From Acidobacteriota bacterium (GTDB taxonomy: Bacteria; Acidobacteriota; Terriglobia; Versatilivoradales; Versatilivoraceae), in contig JAPPDF010000067.1 of the NCBI GenBank assembly GCA_028875575.1, positions 22,028 to 86,027 of the forward strand: a stretch of 64,000 nucleotides of DNA. Direction: 5' to 3'. Made by a program: the position numbers and the translations under genes. How positions within the stretch are numbered: position 1 is the first letter of the stretch; every line of letters starts with the position of its first letter. Positions 52,034 to 61,475 of the stretch are shown here, piece after piece. The notes below the pieces were generated by a model that saw nothing but the letters and a program-made list of their open reading frames with translations, did not search any database and was not told where the DNA came from.

Positions 52034-52564
52034 TTAGTTGTCAGTGGCTAGTGGTCAGTGGTTAGTGGTTAGTGATTTGATCAATGCGTTGAGCATTTTG
52101 CCGATCTCGGCGCAATCGCTCAACAGGCGCCTGCTTTTCTCTGGCGTTGTCATCTCCAGCTTTGTTGACAGCATCAGGAAGGTTTCAAGCTCCGCTAACG
52201 ACCCCCGCGCAACACCAAGCGACTGAATAAACTCCCCGCTTGAGCGGCGTGCCTGCCCCTCCGCAATGTTCGCCGGAATGGAGGCAGCCGACCGTCGCAT
52301 CTGTGACGTAATGCCAGATCTTTCCGCGGCGGGAAAGTACCGCGTAAGCGCGTAGATCCTTACGGTCAAGTCCATTGATTTCTGCCAGACGATCAAATCC
52401 CGATAAGAGTGTACGAATGTCATGATGCATAACTCGCTTTCACAAGTGCCCGCCAACAACAACTATTGAGCAAGCACTGACCACCTACCTGAATCAGGGA
52501 CGCTTCAGAAAACTAACGTATCAATTGAATAACTAACCACTGACCACTAGCCACTGACAACTAA
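52034..52564. mobile_element. S23-gene element with perfect 33-bp inverted repeats
   Basis: Segments 52034-52066 and 52532-52564 are perfect inverted copies of each other (core GTCAGTGGCTAGTGGTCAGT) and enclose one S23-type gene. The element is 531 bp. A similar GTTAGTGGTTAGT tail with a gene remnant is at 28023-28083. The gene stop overlaps the left repeat region. The structure suggests a mobilised cassette, although no transposase is encoded. Confidence 0.7.
52055..52423 (-). CDS. S23-type four-helix bundle protein
   Basis: 122 residues from ATG 52423. The family signature is complete: SYRDLIVWQKSMDLTVRIYALTRYFPAAERSGITSQMRRSAASIPANIAEGQARRSSGEFIQSLGVARGSLAELETFLMLS. These proteins were first found inside intervening sequences of 23S rRNA genes and are related to the Avd protein of diversity-generating retroelements. 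No reverse transcriptase or rRNA is nearby, so neither context applies. The protein is basic and may bind nucleic acid. It lies within an inverted-repeat element. Confidence 0.88.
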   Translation of the reverse strand: MTFVHSYRDLIVWQKSMDLTVRIYALTRYFPAAERSGITSQMRRSAASIPANIAEGQARRSSGEFIQSLGVARGSLAELETFLMLSTKLEMTTPEKSRRLLSDCAEIGKMLNALIKSLTTNH

Positions 52565-52682
52565 TCACTCGTCCCGCCGTCTCTCCCCAAACCGTCTCCA
52601 GTTGGTTTATACTGGCACCCACGTCGGCCCGCCAGGACTCGGGACCGCAACGCAGACCGTCCCCATCGAAGAGGAACCCGGA

Positions 52683-53528
52683 ATGACCACCTCCAGGAAC
52701 GTCGACATCTACGAAGAAATCACCCGCCTGCGCAATCAGGGCCAACGAGCGGCCCTGGCCACCATCATTCAGATCCGGGGGTCGGTGCCGAGCTTTGAAA
52801 CCGCCAAGATCCTGGTGCGCGAGGACGGCTCCACCCTGGGAACGGTTGGTGGCGGCTGCGTGGAAAACGACGTCTGGAAGGCTGCCCGCCAGGTGATGCT
52901 GGCGGAAAAGCCCAAGCGGCTGCTCTTCGACCTTACCGACACTTCCAACCTGGAGGCCGGACTGATCTGCGGCGGCAAGGTCGAGGTCTTCGTGGAACCC
53001 ATCCTGGCCACCCCCACGGTCTATATCTTCGGGGCCGGCCACGTCTCCAAGTTCATCTCCAAGGTGGCGGTGCTGGCCGGCTTCAACTCGGTCATCATCG
53101 ACAATCGTCCCCAGTACGCCAACGCAGAGCGTTTTCCCGAAGCCACTCAGATCTACTCGGAGAGCTTCGAGGCTGCCTTTGAAGCCATCCATCCCAACGA
53201 GTTTTCCTACATCGTGATCGTTACCCGCGGCCACCAGGAAGACCAGACCGTCCTGGGTTGGGCGGCCCGCACCCGTGCGCGCTATATCGGCATGATCGGA
53301 AGCAAAGTCAAGAAAAGGACGTTGTTTCGGAATCTGCAGGAGGAGGGCGTTTCCCAGGAAGCGCTGGATCGGGTCCAATCCCCCATGGGGGTTGAAATCA
53401 ACGCCATTCTGCCTGAGGAAATCGCCGTGAGCGTGGTGGCTCAGATGATCGAGTACAGACGCTTCAAACCGGGCAGCCGGTCATCTCGCGCCCCGGCTCG
53501 GGCTGCCGTAGTCGGCGCTGCCGGTTGA
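52683..53528 (+). CDS. xdhC: XdhC/CoxI-family protein
   Basis: 281 residues from ATG 52683 (GAGGAACCC upstream). The N-terminal XdhC domain (ALATIIQIRGSVP, GTVGGGCVENDVW) and the C-terminal Rossmann domain (VYIFGAGHVSKF, DNRPQYAN, YIGMIGSKVKK) are both present. XdhC proteins carry and sulfurate the molybdenum cofactor for xanthine dehydrogenase and related hydroxylases. No such enzyme is encoded in the window. The gene is convergent with the DAHP synthase gene. Confidence 0.9.
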   Translation: MTTSRNVDIYEEITRLRNQGQRAALATIIQIRGSVPSFETAKILVREDGSTLGTVGGGCVENDVWKAARQVMLAEKPKRLLFDLTDTSNLEAGLICGGKVEVFVEPILATPTVYIFGAGHVSKFISKVAVLAGFNSVIIDNRPQYANAERFPEATQIYSESFEAAFEAIHPNEFSYIVIVTRGHQEDQTVLGWAARTRARYIGMIGSKVKKRTLFRNLQEEGVSQEALDRVQSPMGVEINAILPEEIAVSVVAQMIEYRRFKPGSRSSRAPARAAVVGAAG

Positions 53529-53558
53529 GCTCGTCCCCCGGCCAACACCGGATTCCAT

Positions 53559-54578
53559 TTACAGGCTGCGCCCATCCACGGTCACGTACCTCCGAACTCC
53601 CTCCATCAGCGATTCGAATTCGGCGGGCAGCAGTGATTGAGGTCCGTCGGAGAAGGCCTCCTCCGGCTTGGGGTGAACCTCCACCAGCAGACCGTGCGCG
53701 CCCACGGCCACCGCCGCGTTGGAAACCGGAGCAATGAGGTTGCGTTTGCCGGTGCCGTGGCTGGGGTCCACCACCACCGGCAGGTGGGAGAGTTGCTGCA
53801 GGGCCGGTACGGCCGAGATGTCGAGCGTGTTGCGGGTGTAGGTCTCGAAGGTGCGGATGCCGCGCTCGCAGAGAATGACCTCGGAATTGCCCTGGGAGAC
53901 GATATATTCCGCGGACATGAGGAATTCCTTGAGCGTCGACATCATGCCCCGCTTGAGCAGGACGGGCTTTCGGGTCCTGCCCAACCGCTTCAGCAGGGCA
54001 AAGTTCTGCATGTTCCTGGCTCCGACCTGGAAGATGTCGGTGTATTCGTTCACCAGGTCGACATTCTCCGTATTGACGACCTCGGTAATAATCCTGAGTC
54101 CGGTTCGCTCACGAGCCTCCGCCAGCAGCTTGAGCCCTTCCTCCTCCAGGCCCTGGAAATCGTAGGGAGAGGTGCGTGGCTTGTAGGCCCCGCCTCGAAG
54201 AACCTTGGCACCGGCGGCCTTGACACTTTCAGCCGTCTTCATGAGCTGTTCCCGGTACTCGACCGAGCAGGGGCCGGCCATGACCACGAACTCGTCCCCC
54301 CCGATGGTGAAACCGTCCATCTGGATAACGGTCCGCTCCTGCTTCAACTCCTTGCCCACCAGCTTGAAGGGCTGCTGGATGGGAATGACCGACTCCACCC
54401 CGGGGACCGATTCCATGACCGAGATGACCCGGTCCTTGTCTTTTCCGTCGCCCACGGCGCCGATGACCACTCGTTCCGCACCCTGGATGGGATGGGCTGC
54501 ATAGCCGAAACTCTTGATCTTGTCGCACACGTAATCCACCTGTTGGCTGGTAGCCTGCCGGATCATGGAAATGATCAT
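53559..54578 (-). CDS. aroF: 3-deoxy-7-phosphoheptulonate (DAHP) synthase
   Basis: 339 residues from ATG 54578 (AAGGAGTG upstream). An N-terminal ferredoxin-like domain (about 1-70) precedes the class I-beta TIM barrel: [51 protein letters not shown] and DPSHGTGKR. It makes DAHP from PEP and erythrose-4-phosphate, the first step to Phe, Tyr and Trp. The added domain usually mediates feedback inhibition by Tyr or Phe. A leader region with an apparent attenuator (54597-54874) lies directly upstream, so it is probably controlled at two levels. Confidence 0.95.
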   Translation of the reverse strand: MIISMIRQATSQQVDYVCDKIKSFGYAAHPIQGAERVVIGAVGDGKDKDRVISVMESVPGVESVIPIQQPFKLVGKELKQERTVIQMDGFTIGGDEFVVMAGPCSVEYREQLMKTAESVKAAGAKVLRGGAYKPRTSPYDFQGLEEEGLKLLAEARERTGLRIITEVVNTENVDLVNEYTDIFQVGARNMQNFALLKRLGRTRKPVLLKRGMMSTLKEFLMSAEYIVSQGNSEVILCERGIRTFETYTRNTLDISAVPALQQLSHLPVVVDPSHGTGKRNLIAPVSNAAVAVGAHGLLVEVHPKPEEAFSDGPQSLLPAEFESLMEGVRRYVTVDGRSL

Positions 54579-54596
54579 GAGACACTCCTTAACCGC

Positions 54597-54623
54597 AAAA
54601 AAGCCCGCCGGGGAGGCGGGCTT
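54597..54623 (-). terminator. Intrinsic terminator in DAHP synthase leader (attenuator)
   Basis: Minus-strand AAGCCCGCC-TCCCC-GGCGGGCTT, a perfect 9-bp GC-rich stem, runs into a T tract of six. It ends about 10 bases before the AAGGAG site of the DAHP synthase gene and downstream of its promoter. Its left arm and loop are complementary to 54663-54675, which could form the alternative antiterminator. Confidence 0.8.
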
Positions 54624-54655
54624 GAATTCATTCCAAGGATCATCCTCAGCTCGAT

Positions 54656-54802
54656 TCAATCCGCCCGCCTGCCCCGAAAATACCAGGACAGGCTGCTAAA
54701 GGAACCGAAGCTGGAATAAGGCCGATTCAGGCGAGGCGCCGGGCGCTGGACGTTACCACCCAGCCGCGTCGTCAGATTCGATATGAAAGACTGATGCGAC
54801 AC
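54656..54802 (-). CDS. Aromatic leader peptide of DAHP synthase
   Basis: 48 codons from GTG 54802, with GGAG 8 bases upstream; TTG 54808 is an alternative. Residues 28-42 read [15 protein letters not shown] and then F, giving two Tyr, three Phe and one Trp within 14 codons. The following codons (RGRRA) cover the segment 54663-54675 that is complementary to the terminator. A ribosome stalled at the aromatic codons would leave that segment free to block termination. This arrangement matches classical trp/phe leader peptides. I infer the role from position and composition; no homologue was compared. Confidence 0.7.
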   Translation of the reverse strand: MSHQSFISNLTTRLGGNVQRPAPRLNRPYSSFGSFSSLSWYFRGRRAD

Positions 54803-54846
54803 CGTCAATTCTCCAAGCGACTTCACCAACAATGGCCTGCAGAGTC

Positions 54847-54874
54847 ATCATAGTCCATCCGCAGGCATTGTCAA
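54847..54874 (-). promoter_or_regulatory. Sigma-70 promoter of DAHP synthase
   Basis: TTGACA (54869-54874) and TATGAT (54847-54852) on the minus strand with a 16-base spacer. Transcription should begin near 54840, giving a leader of about 260 bases that includes the leader peptide and the terminator. Confidence 0.75.
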
Positions 54875-55082
54875 CACTAAACGGAATTCCCTGAATGGGA
54901 TGCGGGGGGTTGGCCGCGTCCTCACGAGCCGCGATCGCAGTCCCTCCCTCCAATCCCGGGAATCCGTGCTACCATTTTTCCTGGCGACCGGAGGCCGTTG
55001 TCGGCGGAGTGACAAGAAGGCGGCCGCCGCCGATTCTCCTCTTCCTACCCCTTCGACCCGGAGGTTCGCCCAGCCACCCGCC
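54875..55082. other. Divergent spacer to folD
   Basis: No gene seen. A GGAGG word lies 17 bases before the folD ATG, further than usual. The promoter for folD is not evident. Confidence 0.35.
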
Positions 55083-56018
55083 ATGACAGCCAAGGTTATC
55101 GACGGCAAGAGGATCGGAAAGGAGATCAGGGAGGAAGTGCGCCTCGACGTGGCGCGCCTGAAAGAACGGGGGGTGGTTCCGGGTCTGGCGGCCGTGCTGG
55201 TGGGGAACCATCCGGCCTCCCGCGTTTACGTCAGGAACAAGATCAAGGCCTGCCAGTCGTTGGGCGTCTACAGCGAACTGGTGGCGTTGCCGGAGGAGAC
55301 CACTACGGCCCGGCTGCTTCAATGCGTCTCCGATCTGAATCGGAAACACTCGATCCACGGCATCCTGGTACAGTTGCCGTTGCCTGGCCGGATAGACGAG
55401 CAGGCAGTGCTGTTGGCCGTCGACCCCGCCAAGGACGTGGACGGCCTGCACCCCATGAATGCCGGAGCGCTGGCTCTGGGTCGGGAGGGCTTGCGGCCCT
55501 GCACTCCAAGCGGGGTCATGGAGATCCTTCAGCGGGAAGAAGTGCCCCTCCGGGGCGCTCGCGCCGTGGTGATCGGGCGCAGCAATCTGGTGGGCAAACC
55601 GTTGGGCCTGCTGTTGTTGCAGCAGCATGCCACCGTCACCTTCTGCCACTCCAGGACCCGGGACCTGGCATCCGTCGCCCGGACCGCGGACATTCTGGTG
55701 GCTGCCGTGGGAAGACCGGCCATGGTGACGGCGGATTTCGTCAAGCCCGGGGCCGTGGTCATCGATGTCGGAATCAACCGAGTCGAGGGAGCCGCGCTGG
55801 AGAGCCTGCTTGCGGAGGACCCGTCTCTGAAGCCTCGATATGAACGCAACCGCGGCAAGGGAATCCACTCGATCCTGGTGGGGGATGTCCGGTGGTCCGG
55901 CGTCTCCGAAGTGGCCTCTGCCGCTACTCCCGTTCCCGGCGGAGTCGGTCCACTGACCATCGCACTCCTTATGAAGAACACGGTTCAGGCCGCCAAACGG
56001 CAGCACTTCGCTGATTGA
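55083..56018 (+). CDS. folD: Bifunctional methylenetetrahydrofolate dehydrogenase/cyclohydrolase
   Basis: 311 residues from ATG 55083. The catalytic Tyr and Lys are in SRVYVRNKIKAC; HGILVQLPLPG, PAKDVDGLHPMN, PCTPSGVMEIL and VIGRSNLVGKPLGLLL are the FolD signatures, with PGGVGPLTIALLM at the end. It interconverts 5,10-methylene-, methenyl- and 10-formyl-THF in one-carbon metabolism. The C-terminal part has about 15 extra residues (ESLLAEDPSLKPRYER..). It starts a plus-strand run with coaE, dsbD and tlpA. Confidence 0.95.
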   Translation: MTAKVIDGKRIGKEIREEVRLDVARLKERGVVPGLAAVLVGNHPASRVYVRNKIKACQSLGVYSELVALPEETTTARLLQCVSDLNRKHSIHGILVQLPLPGRIDEQAVLLAVDPAKDVDGLHPMNAGALALGREGLRPCTPSGVMEILQREEVPLRGARAVVIGRSNLVGKPLGLLLLQQHATVTFCHSRTRDLASVARTADILVAAVGRPAMVTADFVKPGAVVIDVGINRVEGAALESLLAEDPSLKPRYERNRGKGIHSILVGDVRWSGVSEVASAATPVPGGVGPLTIALLMKNTVQAAKRQHFAD

Positions 56019-56097
56019 AACGAGCCCGTATCTCCCTCCGGGCGGCTGGCCGGCACAGCGGCGGACCGGGGAATAGAAACTTCAACGGCCCTGAGCT

Positions 56098-56709
56098 ATG
56101 CTTAGAGTAGGCTTGACAGGGGGCATTGCCACTGGGAAATCAACGGTCTGCGACTGGCTCGCCGAGCACGGATTCAGGGTGATTGACGCCGATCGTGTCG
56201 CCCACGGCCTGATTCGGAAGGGGCAACCCTGCTTCGATCCGGTGGTAGCCGCCTTCGGGGCCCGGATCCTGGATGCGGACGGAGAAATCGACCGCAACAG
56301 CCTGGGCCAGGTGGTGTTCAACGACCCTGCCCACCTGCAAGAACTGAATGCTCTGGTTCATCCGAAAGTCATTCGGAGCATTCTGGAGCAACTCGACCGG
56401 CTGGAACAATCCAATCCGTTGTCCAGGGCGGTGGTGGACGCCTCGCTCATGATCGAGTCCGGATTTCACAAACAGTTCAAGCACTTGATTGTGGTCAGTT
56501 GCAGTGTCGACCAGCAGGTGGAGCGCCTGATGGAGCGGAATCGGCTCTCCCGTGCCCAGGCCCTGCAGCGAATCGGGCTGCAGTGGCCCCTACAGGCCAA
56601 GCTGCCGCTGGCTACGGTCGTGATCGACAACTCGGGAACCCTCGAGCAAACCCGGCACCAGGTGGACCGGCTGCTGGAAGAGCTGGAGGCAGAGAAGGCC
56701 AATTGCTGA
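56098..56709 (+). CDS. coaE: Dephospho-CoA kinase
   Basis: 203 residues. P-loop GGIATGKS at 8-15, VIDADRVAHGL, DRNSLGQVVFNDP, LNALVHPKV and MERNRLSRAQALQRI are CoaE marks. It adds the 3'-phosphate in the last step of CoA synthesis. The stop overlaps the next gene by a few bases, so the two are likely translated together. There is no functional link to DsbD; the coupling is probably just operon packing. Confidence 0.95.
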   Translation: MLRVGLTGGIATGKSTVCDWLAEHGFRVIDADRVAHGLIRKGQPCFDPVVAAFGARILDADGEIDRNSLGQVVFNDPAHLQELNALVHPKVIRSILEQLDRLEQSNPLSRAVVDASLMIESGFHKQFKHLIVVSCSVDQQVERLMERNRLSRAQALQRIGLQWPLQAKLPLATVVIDNSGTLEQTRHQVDRLLEELEAEKANC

Positions 56710-58667
56710 ACCGCTTCACCATTCGATCGGGCTGGATTTGCGGGCTCTTCCTTTGCCTGGCCCTGGCGCAGCCGAACCTCCTGGCCCAGGGCAGCAGCCG
56801 TGTGGTCAACCTCGAGGCCTTTCCCTCCGTGGATGGCGTGCGACCGGGAGACCCCTTTCAAGTTGCCATTGTTCTGGACATTCAGTCGGGCTATCACATC
56901 AACGCCCACGTTCCTTCCCTGGACTACCTGATTGCCACCCGGTTGACTTTCGAGACCTCCGAAGCCGTCCGCATGGCCGAACCCCGATACCCCCGGGCCA
57001 TTAGCCAGACTTTCGAGTTTGCCCCGGGGCAGCCCCTGGACGTCTACGAGGGCCGGGTCATCATTGCCGCCGCGGGAGAAGTTGTCCAAATCGAAAATGC
57101 CGAGTCGATTCCGGTGCGCGGCAAGGTGACGGTCCAGGCCTGCAGCCACAACCAATGCCTGGCTCCGGTCAACCTTCCCTTCTCCATCTCCCTCAAGGTC
57201 CTTGAAGCCGGTGTCGCTCCCAACACGATCCACCCGGAACTGTTTCGAGCACCGCGCGCCACCTCCATGGTCTCAGGCTCGGAATCGGCTCCGCCGGGCT
57301 CGCTTCAGGAATTCGCCGGCGCCCGGCGAGAGGACACGCTGTCTGCAACCATCGCCCGCCAGGGACTGCTGGTGACCCTGGGGCTGGTGTTTCTGGCGGG
57401 ACTGGCCCTCAACACCACCCCCTGCGTCTACCCCATCATTCCCATCACCATCGGGTTCTTCAGCAACCAGACCGAGGGACGGCTGAGCCGCACCTTTTTC
57501 ATGGCCTCTGCCTACGTCCTGGGCATGGCGATCACCTACTCCGCCTTGGGCGTGGCGGCATCCCTGACCCAGGGGATCTTCGGAGCGGCGCTCCAACACC
57601 CGCTGGTGCTGCTGGGCCTGGCAGGTCTCATGGTGGCCATGGCGCTCTCCATGTTCGGGCTCTATGAATTTCGCCTGCCGGTCAGCTTCAATCGACTCGT
57701 CCCCCAGAGTTCCCAGGGGAACCTGGGAGCGCTGATGATGGGGCTTACCATGGGCATTGTGGCGGCGCCCTGCATCGGTCCGTTCGTGATCGGATTGCTG
57801 GTCCACGTCAGCAACAGGGGAGAACCGGTCTATGGATTTTTCATGTTCTTCGTCCTGGCTCTGGGTCTGGGGTTTCCCTACCTGGTTCTGGGAACCTTCT
57901 CAGGAGCTCTCAAGAAGCTCCCCCGCTCCGGAAAATGGATGGAGACCGTGCGACGCTTCTTCGGACTGGTTCTGCTGGGAATGGCTCTCTACTTTCTCAA
58001 CCCGCTGATGGGCCACTACGGCGCCTGGGCGCTGGTGGCGTTCCTGGCGGCTTCGGCAGCCTACTTGATTCTGGTGGAGGCCCGGCGCGCCGCCACCCGG
58101 GTCTTTGCCGGGCTGTTGGTCAGTCTGGGAGCAGGGCTGGGGGTGGCGGCAGTGTTGCTTGTTCCGGGTGAACCCAGGGAGGGTATTGTTTGGGCAACCT
58201 ATTCGGAAGAGGCGTTGGCCCAGGCCCGCCAACAGGGAAAGTCGGTGATGATCGATGCCTACGCCGACTGGTGCCTGCCCTGCAAGGAACTGGACACCTT
58301 TACATTCACCGATCCCGCGGTCAGAAGCGCCGCCGAGGGACTGGTCAGGCTCAAGCTCGACCTGACCCTGATCGAATCGGGCTCCGAGGCCGAGCGCGCC
58401 CGGGGGCGCTTCGGCATCCTGGGAGTTCCGACGATTCTCTTCCTGGACTCCGCGGGCCGGGAGCGCACCGACCTGCGCCTGGAGGGATTTGAACCGCCGG
58501 ACCGCTTTCTGACCCGGATTCAACGGATCGAGGCCTCCTCCCAATCCGGCCGGGACAGCCTTTCCTTCCTCCGAGGCGAACCGGAACCTTGCCCGCAATT
58601 CTTACCAGGGGGCGCCGAGCACCGTGCGTCACCGCAAGGCATCCCCATGGGACCAACAAGTTGCTGA
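56703..58667 (+). CDS. dsbD: Thiol:disulfide interchange protein DsbD
   Basis: About 654 residues from TTG 56703 (AGAAGG upstream), overlapping coaE by 7 bases. Order: signal peptide; a DsbD alpha-type periplasmic domain with CSHNQCLAPVN; the transmembrane domain (ALNTTPCVYPIIPITIGFFS and VAAPCIGPFVIGLL, its two redox cysteines); and a C-terminal thioredoxin domain with YADWCLPCKEL. It carries electrons from cytoplasmic thioredoxin to periplasmic proteins such as TlpA/ResA. The tail after the thioredoxin domain is longer than usual. The next gene encodes a TlpA protein. Confidence 0.93.
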   Translation: MLNRFTIRSGWICGLFLCLALAQPNLLAQGSSRVVNLEAFPSVDGVRPGDPFQVAIVLDIQSGYHINAHVPSLDYLIATRLTFETSEAVRMAEPRYPRAISQTFEFAPGQPLDVYEGRVIIAAAGEVVQIENAESIPVRGKVTVQACSHNQCLAPVNLPFSISLKVLEAGVAPNTIHPELFRAPRATSMVSGSESAPPGSLQEFAGARREDTLSATIARQGLLVTLGLVFLAGLALNTTPCVYPIIPITIGFFSNQTEGRLSRTFFMASAYVLGMAITYSALGVAASLTQGIFGAALQHPLVLLGLAGLMVAMALSMFGLYEFRLPVSFNRLVPQSSQGNLGALMMGLTMGIVAAPCIGPFVIGLLVHVSNRGEPVYGFFMFFVLALGLGFPYLVLGTFSGALKKLPRSGKWMETVRRFFGLVLLGMALYFLNPLMGHYGAWALVAFLAASAAYLILVEARRAATRVFAGLLVSLGAGLGVAAVLLVPGEPREGIVWATYSEEALAQARQQGKSVMIDAYADWCLPCKELDTFTFTDPAVRSAAEGLVRLKLDLTLIESGSEAERARGRFGILGVPTILFLDSAGRERTDLRLEGFEPPDRFLTRIQRIEASSQSGRDSLSFLRGEPEPCPQFLPGGAEHRASPQGIPMGPTSC

Positions 58668-58808
58668 AAATAAATGGCCTTTCATCATGAATCCAGCGAC
58701 CTGGTGAGAAAGGCGGGCAAGGGTGTCTCCGCTGGAATCTTGTGCGCCCGAGCGGGGGGCAACTACAATGAGGACTCAAATCGGACAGGGTTACAGTCAG
58801 GAGACCGG

Positions 58809-59357
58809 ATGAACCCGTTTACGACCAGGGCCCGAAGAAGCCGCTTTCTTGCGGCCGCGCTATGTCTTCTGCACGGATTCTCCTGGTCCTGTGCTTTCCC
58901 GACCACTGACGGACCCGGGGCACCGGGGTCTCGCCAGGTCTCGAGCTTGCCCGATTTCTCACTGACCACCCTGACCGGAGAAACGGTAAGCTCGCAAGAC
59001 TATGACCAGAAGATCCTGGTGGTGAATTTCTGGGCCACCTGGTGCACGCCCTGCGTTTACGAAATTCCGCACTTGAACGACCTCTACAGGGATTTTGGTT
59101 CCAAGGGGGTGGAAATCCTCGGCATCTCCATGGATTCGGGTGACCACGGAGAGGTCCGGCGGTTCATGCGGCGGCACCGCATCAAGTACCCGGTGGTGGT
59201 AGGAGCCCCCTCGGTGGGAGACGATTTCGGAGGCGTCCGCGCCATTCCGACCACCTTCATCGTGGATCAGCAGGGAGAGATCGTCAAAAGGTACGACGGT
59301 TTTCGACCTGCCTACATGAAGGATACCCGACGGACCATCGAGGAACTCCTGGGCTAA
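58809..59357 (+). CDS. TlpA/ResA-type thioredoxin-like protein
   Basis: 182 residues from ATG 58809 with AGGAG upstream. A signal segment (SRFLAAALCLLHGFSWSCA) is followed by the thioredoxin fold: DFSLTTLTGETVSSQDY, VVNFWATWCTPCVYEIP, GISMDSGDHGEV and the cis-Pro loop AIPTTFIVDQQG. It is probably reduced by the DsbD encoded upstream and reduces cytochrome c apoproteins or other periplasmic disulfides. It is distinct from the two TlpA-like domains at 15-18 kb. Confidence 0.92.
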   Translation: MNPFTTRARRSRFLAAALCLLHGFSWSCAFPTTDGPGAPGSRQVSSLPDFSLTTLTGETVSSQDYDQKILVVNFWATWCTPCVYEIPHLNDLYRDFGSKGVEILGISMDSGDHGEVRRFMRRHRIKYPVVVGAPSVGDDFGGVRAIPTTFIVDQQGEIVKRYDGFRPAYMKDTRRTIEELLG

Positions 59358-59735
59358 CAGAAACCATTCCACTTCGCGCTTAGCTGAATCAAAAGAAAAA
59401 GAGTGATCCACGAAGGGACACTAAGGACCACGAAGGGACACCAAGCCGGACGGCTTTGCCGCCTTGAGGAGCAAGAGTGATCGGAGGAGGCGCCCCCCGG
59501 GAGCGCGGGCGTCCCGCCCGCACAACACTGGCAAGGCCTCGCCCAGCTCCTCGGCACGGCTAGACCGGCAACGGCGTCAGGTCGCTGCTTTGGCCAGCCC
59601 CTGCCGTTCCCGCTGGCAGGGTGGCAGGGTGCCGCATCGCAGGGAAACTGAGCGGGACGCGACGGGAGTGCATGCGGGCGGGACGCCCGCGCTCCCGGGG
59701 GGCGCCTCTGGCTTTGACCGCGGATTCTCAAAACC
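59358..59735. other. Intergenic region with tandem words and inverted repeat
   Basis: No gene. It holds two adjacent 20-base near-copies (59408-59427 and 59428-59447, core CCACGAAGGGACAC) and the inverted-repeat element at 59488-59707. A GAGTGATC word appears beside both. Confidence 0.5.
59488..59707. mobile_element. 220-bp element with perfect 35-bp inverted repeats
   Basis: Segments 59488-59522 and 59673-59707 are exact inverted copies (core GGGAGCGCGGGCGTCCCGCC). The 150-base interior has no gene. Size, symmetry and position in a spacer fit a MITE-like element or a very large cruciform. The right arm ends 28 bases before the start of the serine protease gene and may affect its expression. 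Confidence 0.65.
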
Positions 59736-60896
<1,161 letters not shown>

Positions 60897-60959
60897 GAGA
60901 GAATTGCGGACCGACTGGGCGCCTTCAGTTCCGGCAACCCGGTCAGACCAATCGGAGAC

Positions 60960-61358
60960 ATGGTGCAACCGGGCAAGAACCGACTCTTGAAAACGCCCCT
61001 GATTCTGGCGGGAGCCGTGGTCGGCCTGGGCATACTGATCTATTTCTTCGCCAACTTTCGGGAAGAGCGTGCCGTGCAAAGGTGTTTCGAGGCCCTGCAA
61101 GGGGGAGACCTGGACGCGGCCTATCAGATCTGGGGCCCCACCGAGCAGTACACCTTCAAGGACTTCCTGCAGGACTGGGGAGAAGACGGATACTACGGAC
61201 GGGTCCGCTCCTTTCGGATCGTCGAATCCGAGTCGCAGGGCAGCGGCGTGATCGTGAGGGTGCAACTAAGGACAGACGAGGGCCAACTCAGAATTCCCAT
61301 TCCCTTTTGGGTCGAGCGCAAGGACCTCACCATCGGCTTTGCGCCCACGGAATTCTGA
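60960..61358 (+). CDS. Small membrane-anchored protein
   Basis: 132 residues from ATG 60960. One transmembrane helix near the N-terminus (LILAGAVVGLGILIYFFANF) is followed by a DUF4878/cystatin-like layout: AVQRCFEALQGGDLDAAYQIWGPTEQYTFKDFLQDWG, FRIVESESQGSGVIVRVQL. The fold guess (NTF2-like) is tentative. It lies 63 bases after the HtrA-type protease gene and may assist it. No clear family. Confidence 0.65.
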   Translation: MVQPGKNRLLKTPLILAGAVVGLGILIYFFANFREERAVQRCFEALQGGDLDAAYQIWGPTEQYTFKDFLQDWGEDGYYGRVRSFRIVESESQGSGVIVRVQLRTDEGQLRIPIPFWVERKDLTIGFAPTEF

Positions 61359-61475
61359 GGCCGTAGGAATGTCCCTTGTAGGCACCCCTTCGCGCAATCG
61401 ACACCAGGGCAACCACAGGGGTTGCCCCTACACGGGGCATGCGACCAGGCGGTTGAGTCGTCGACCAAGGCTTCC

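Noticed and set aside
52034..52564. Diversity-generating retroelement suggested by the Avd-like S23 protein
   Set aside because: No reverse transcriptase, template repeat or variable-repeat gene is present.
54753..54953. Alternative leader peptide ending AAGW before DAHP synthase
   Set aside because: Its ATG codons overlap the -10 element, so they would not be in the transcript, and it has few aromatic codons.
59400..59450. CRISPR-like adjacent repeats
   Set aside because: Only two imperfect 20-base copies with no spacers and no cas genes.
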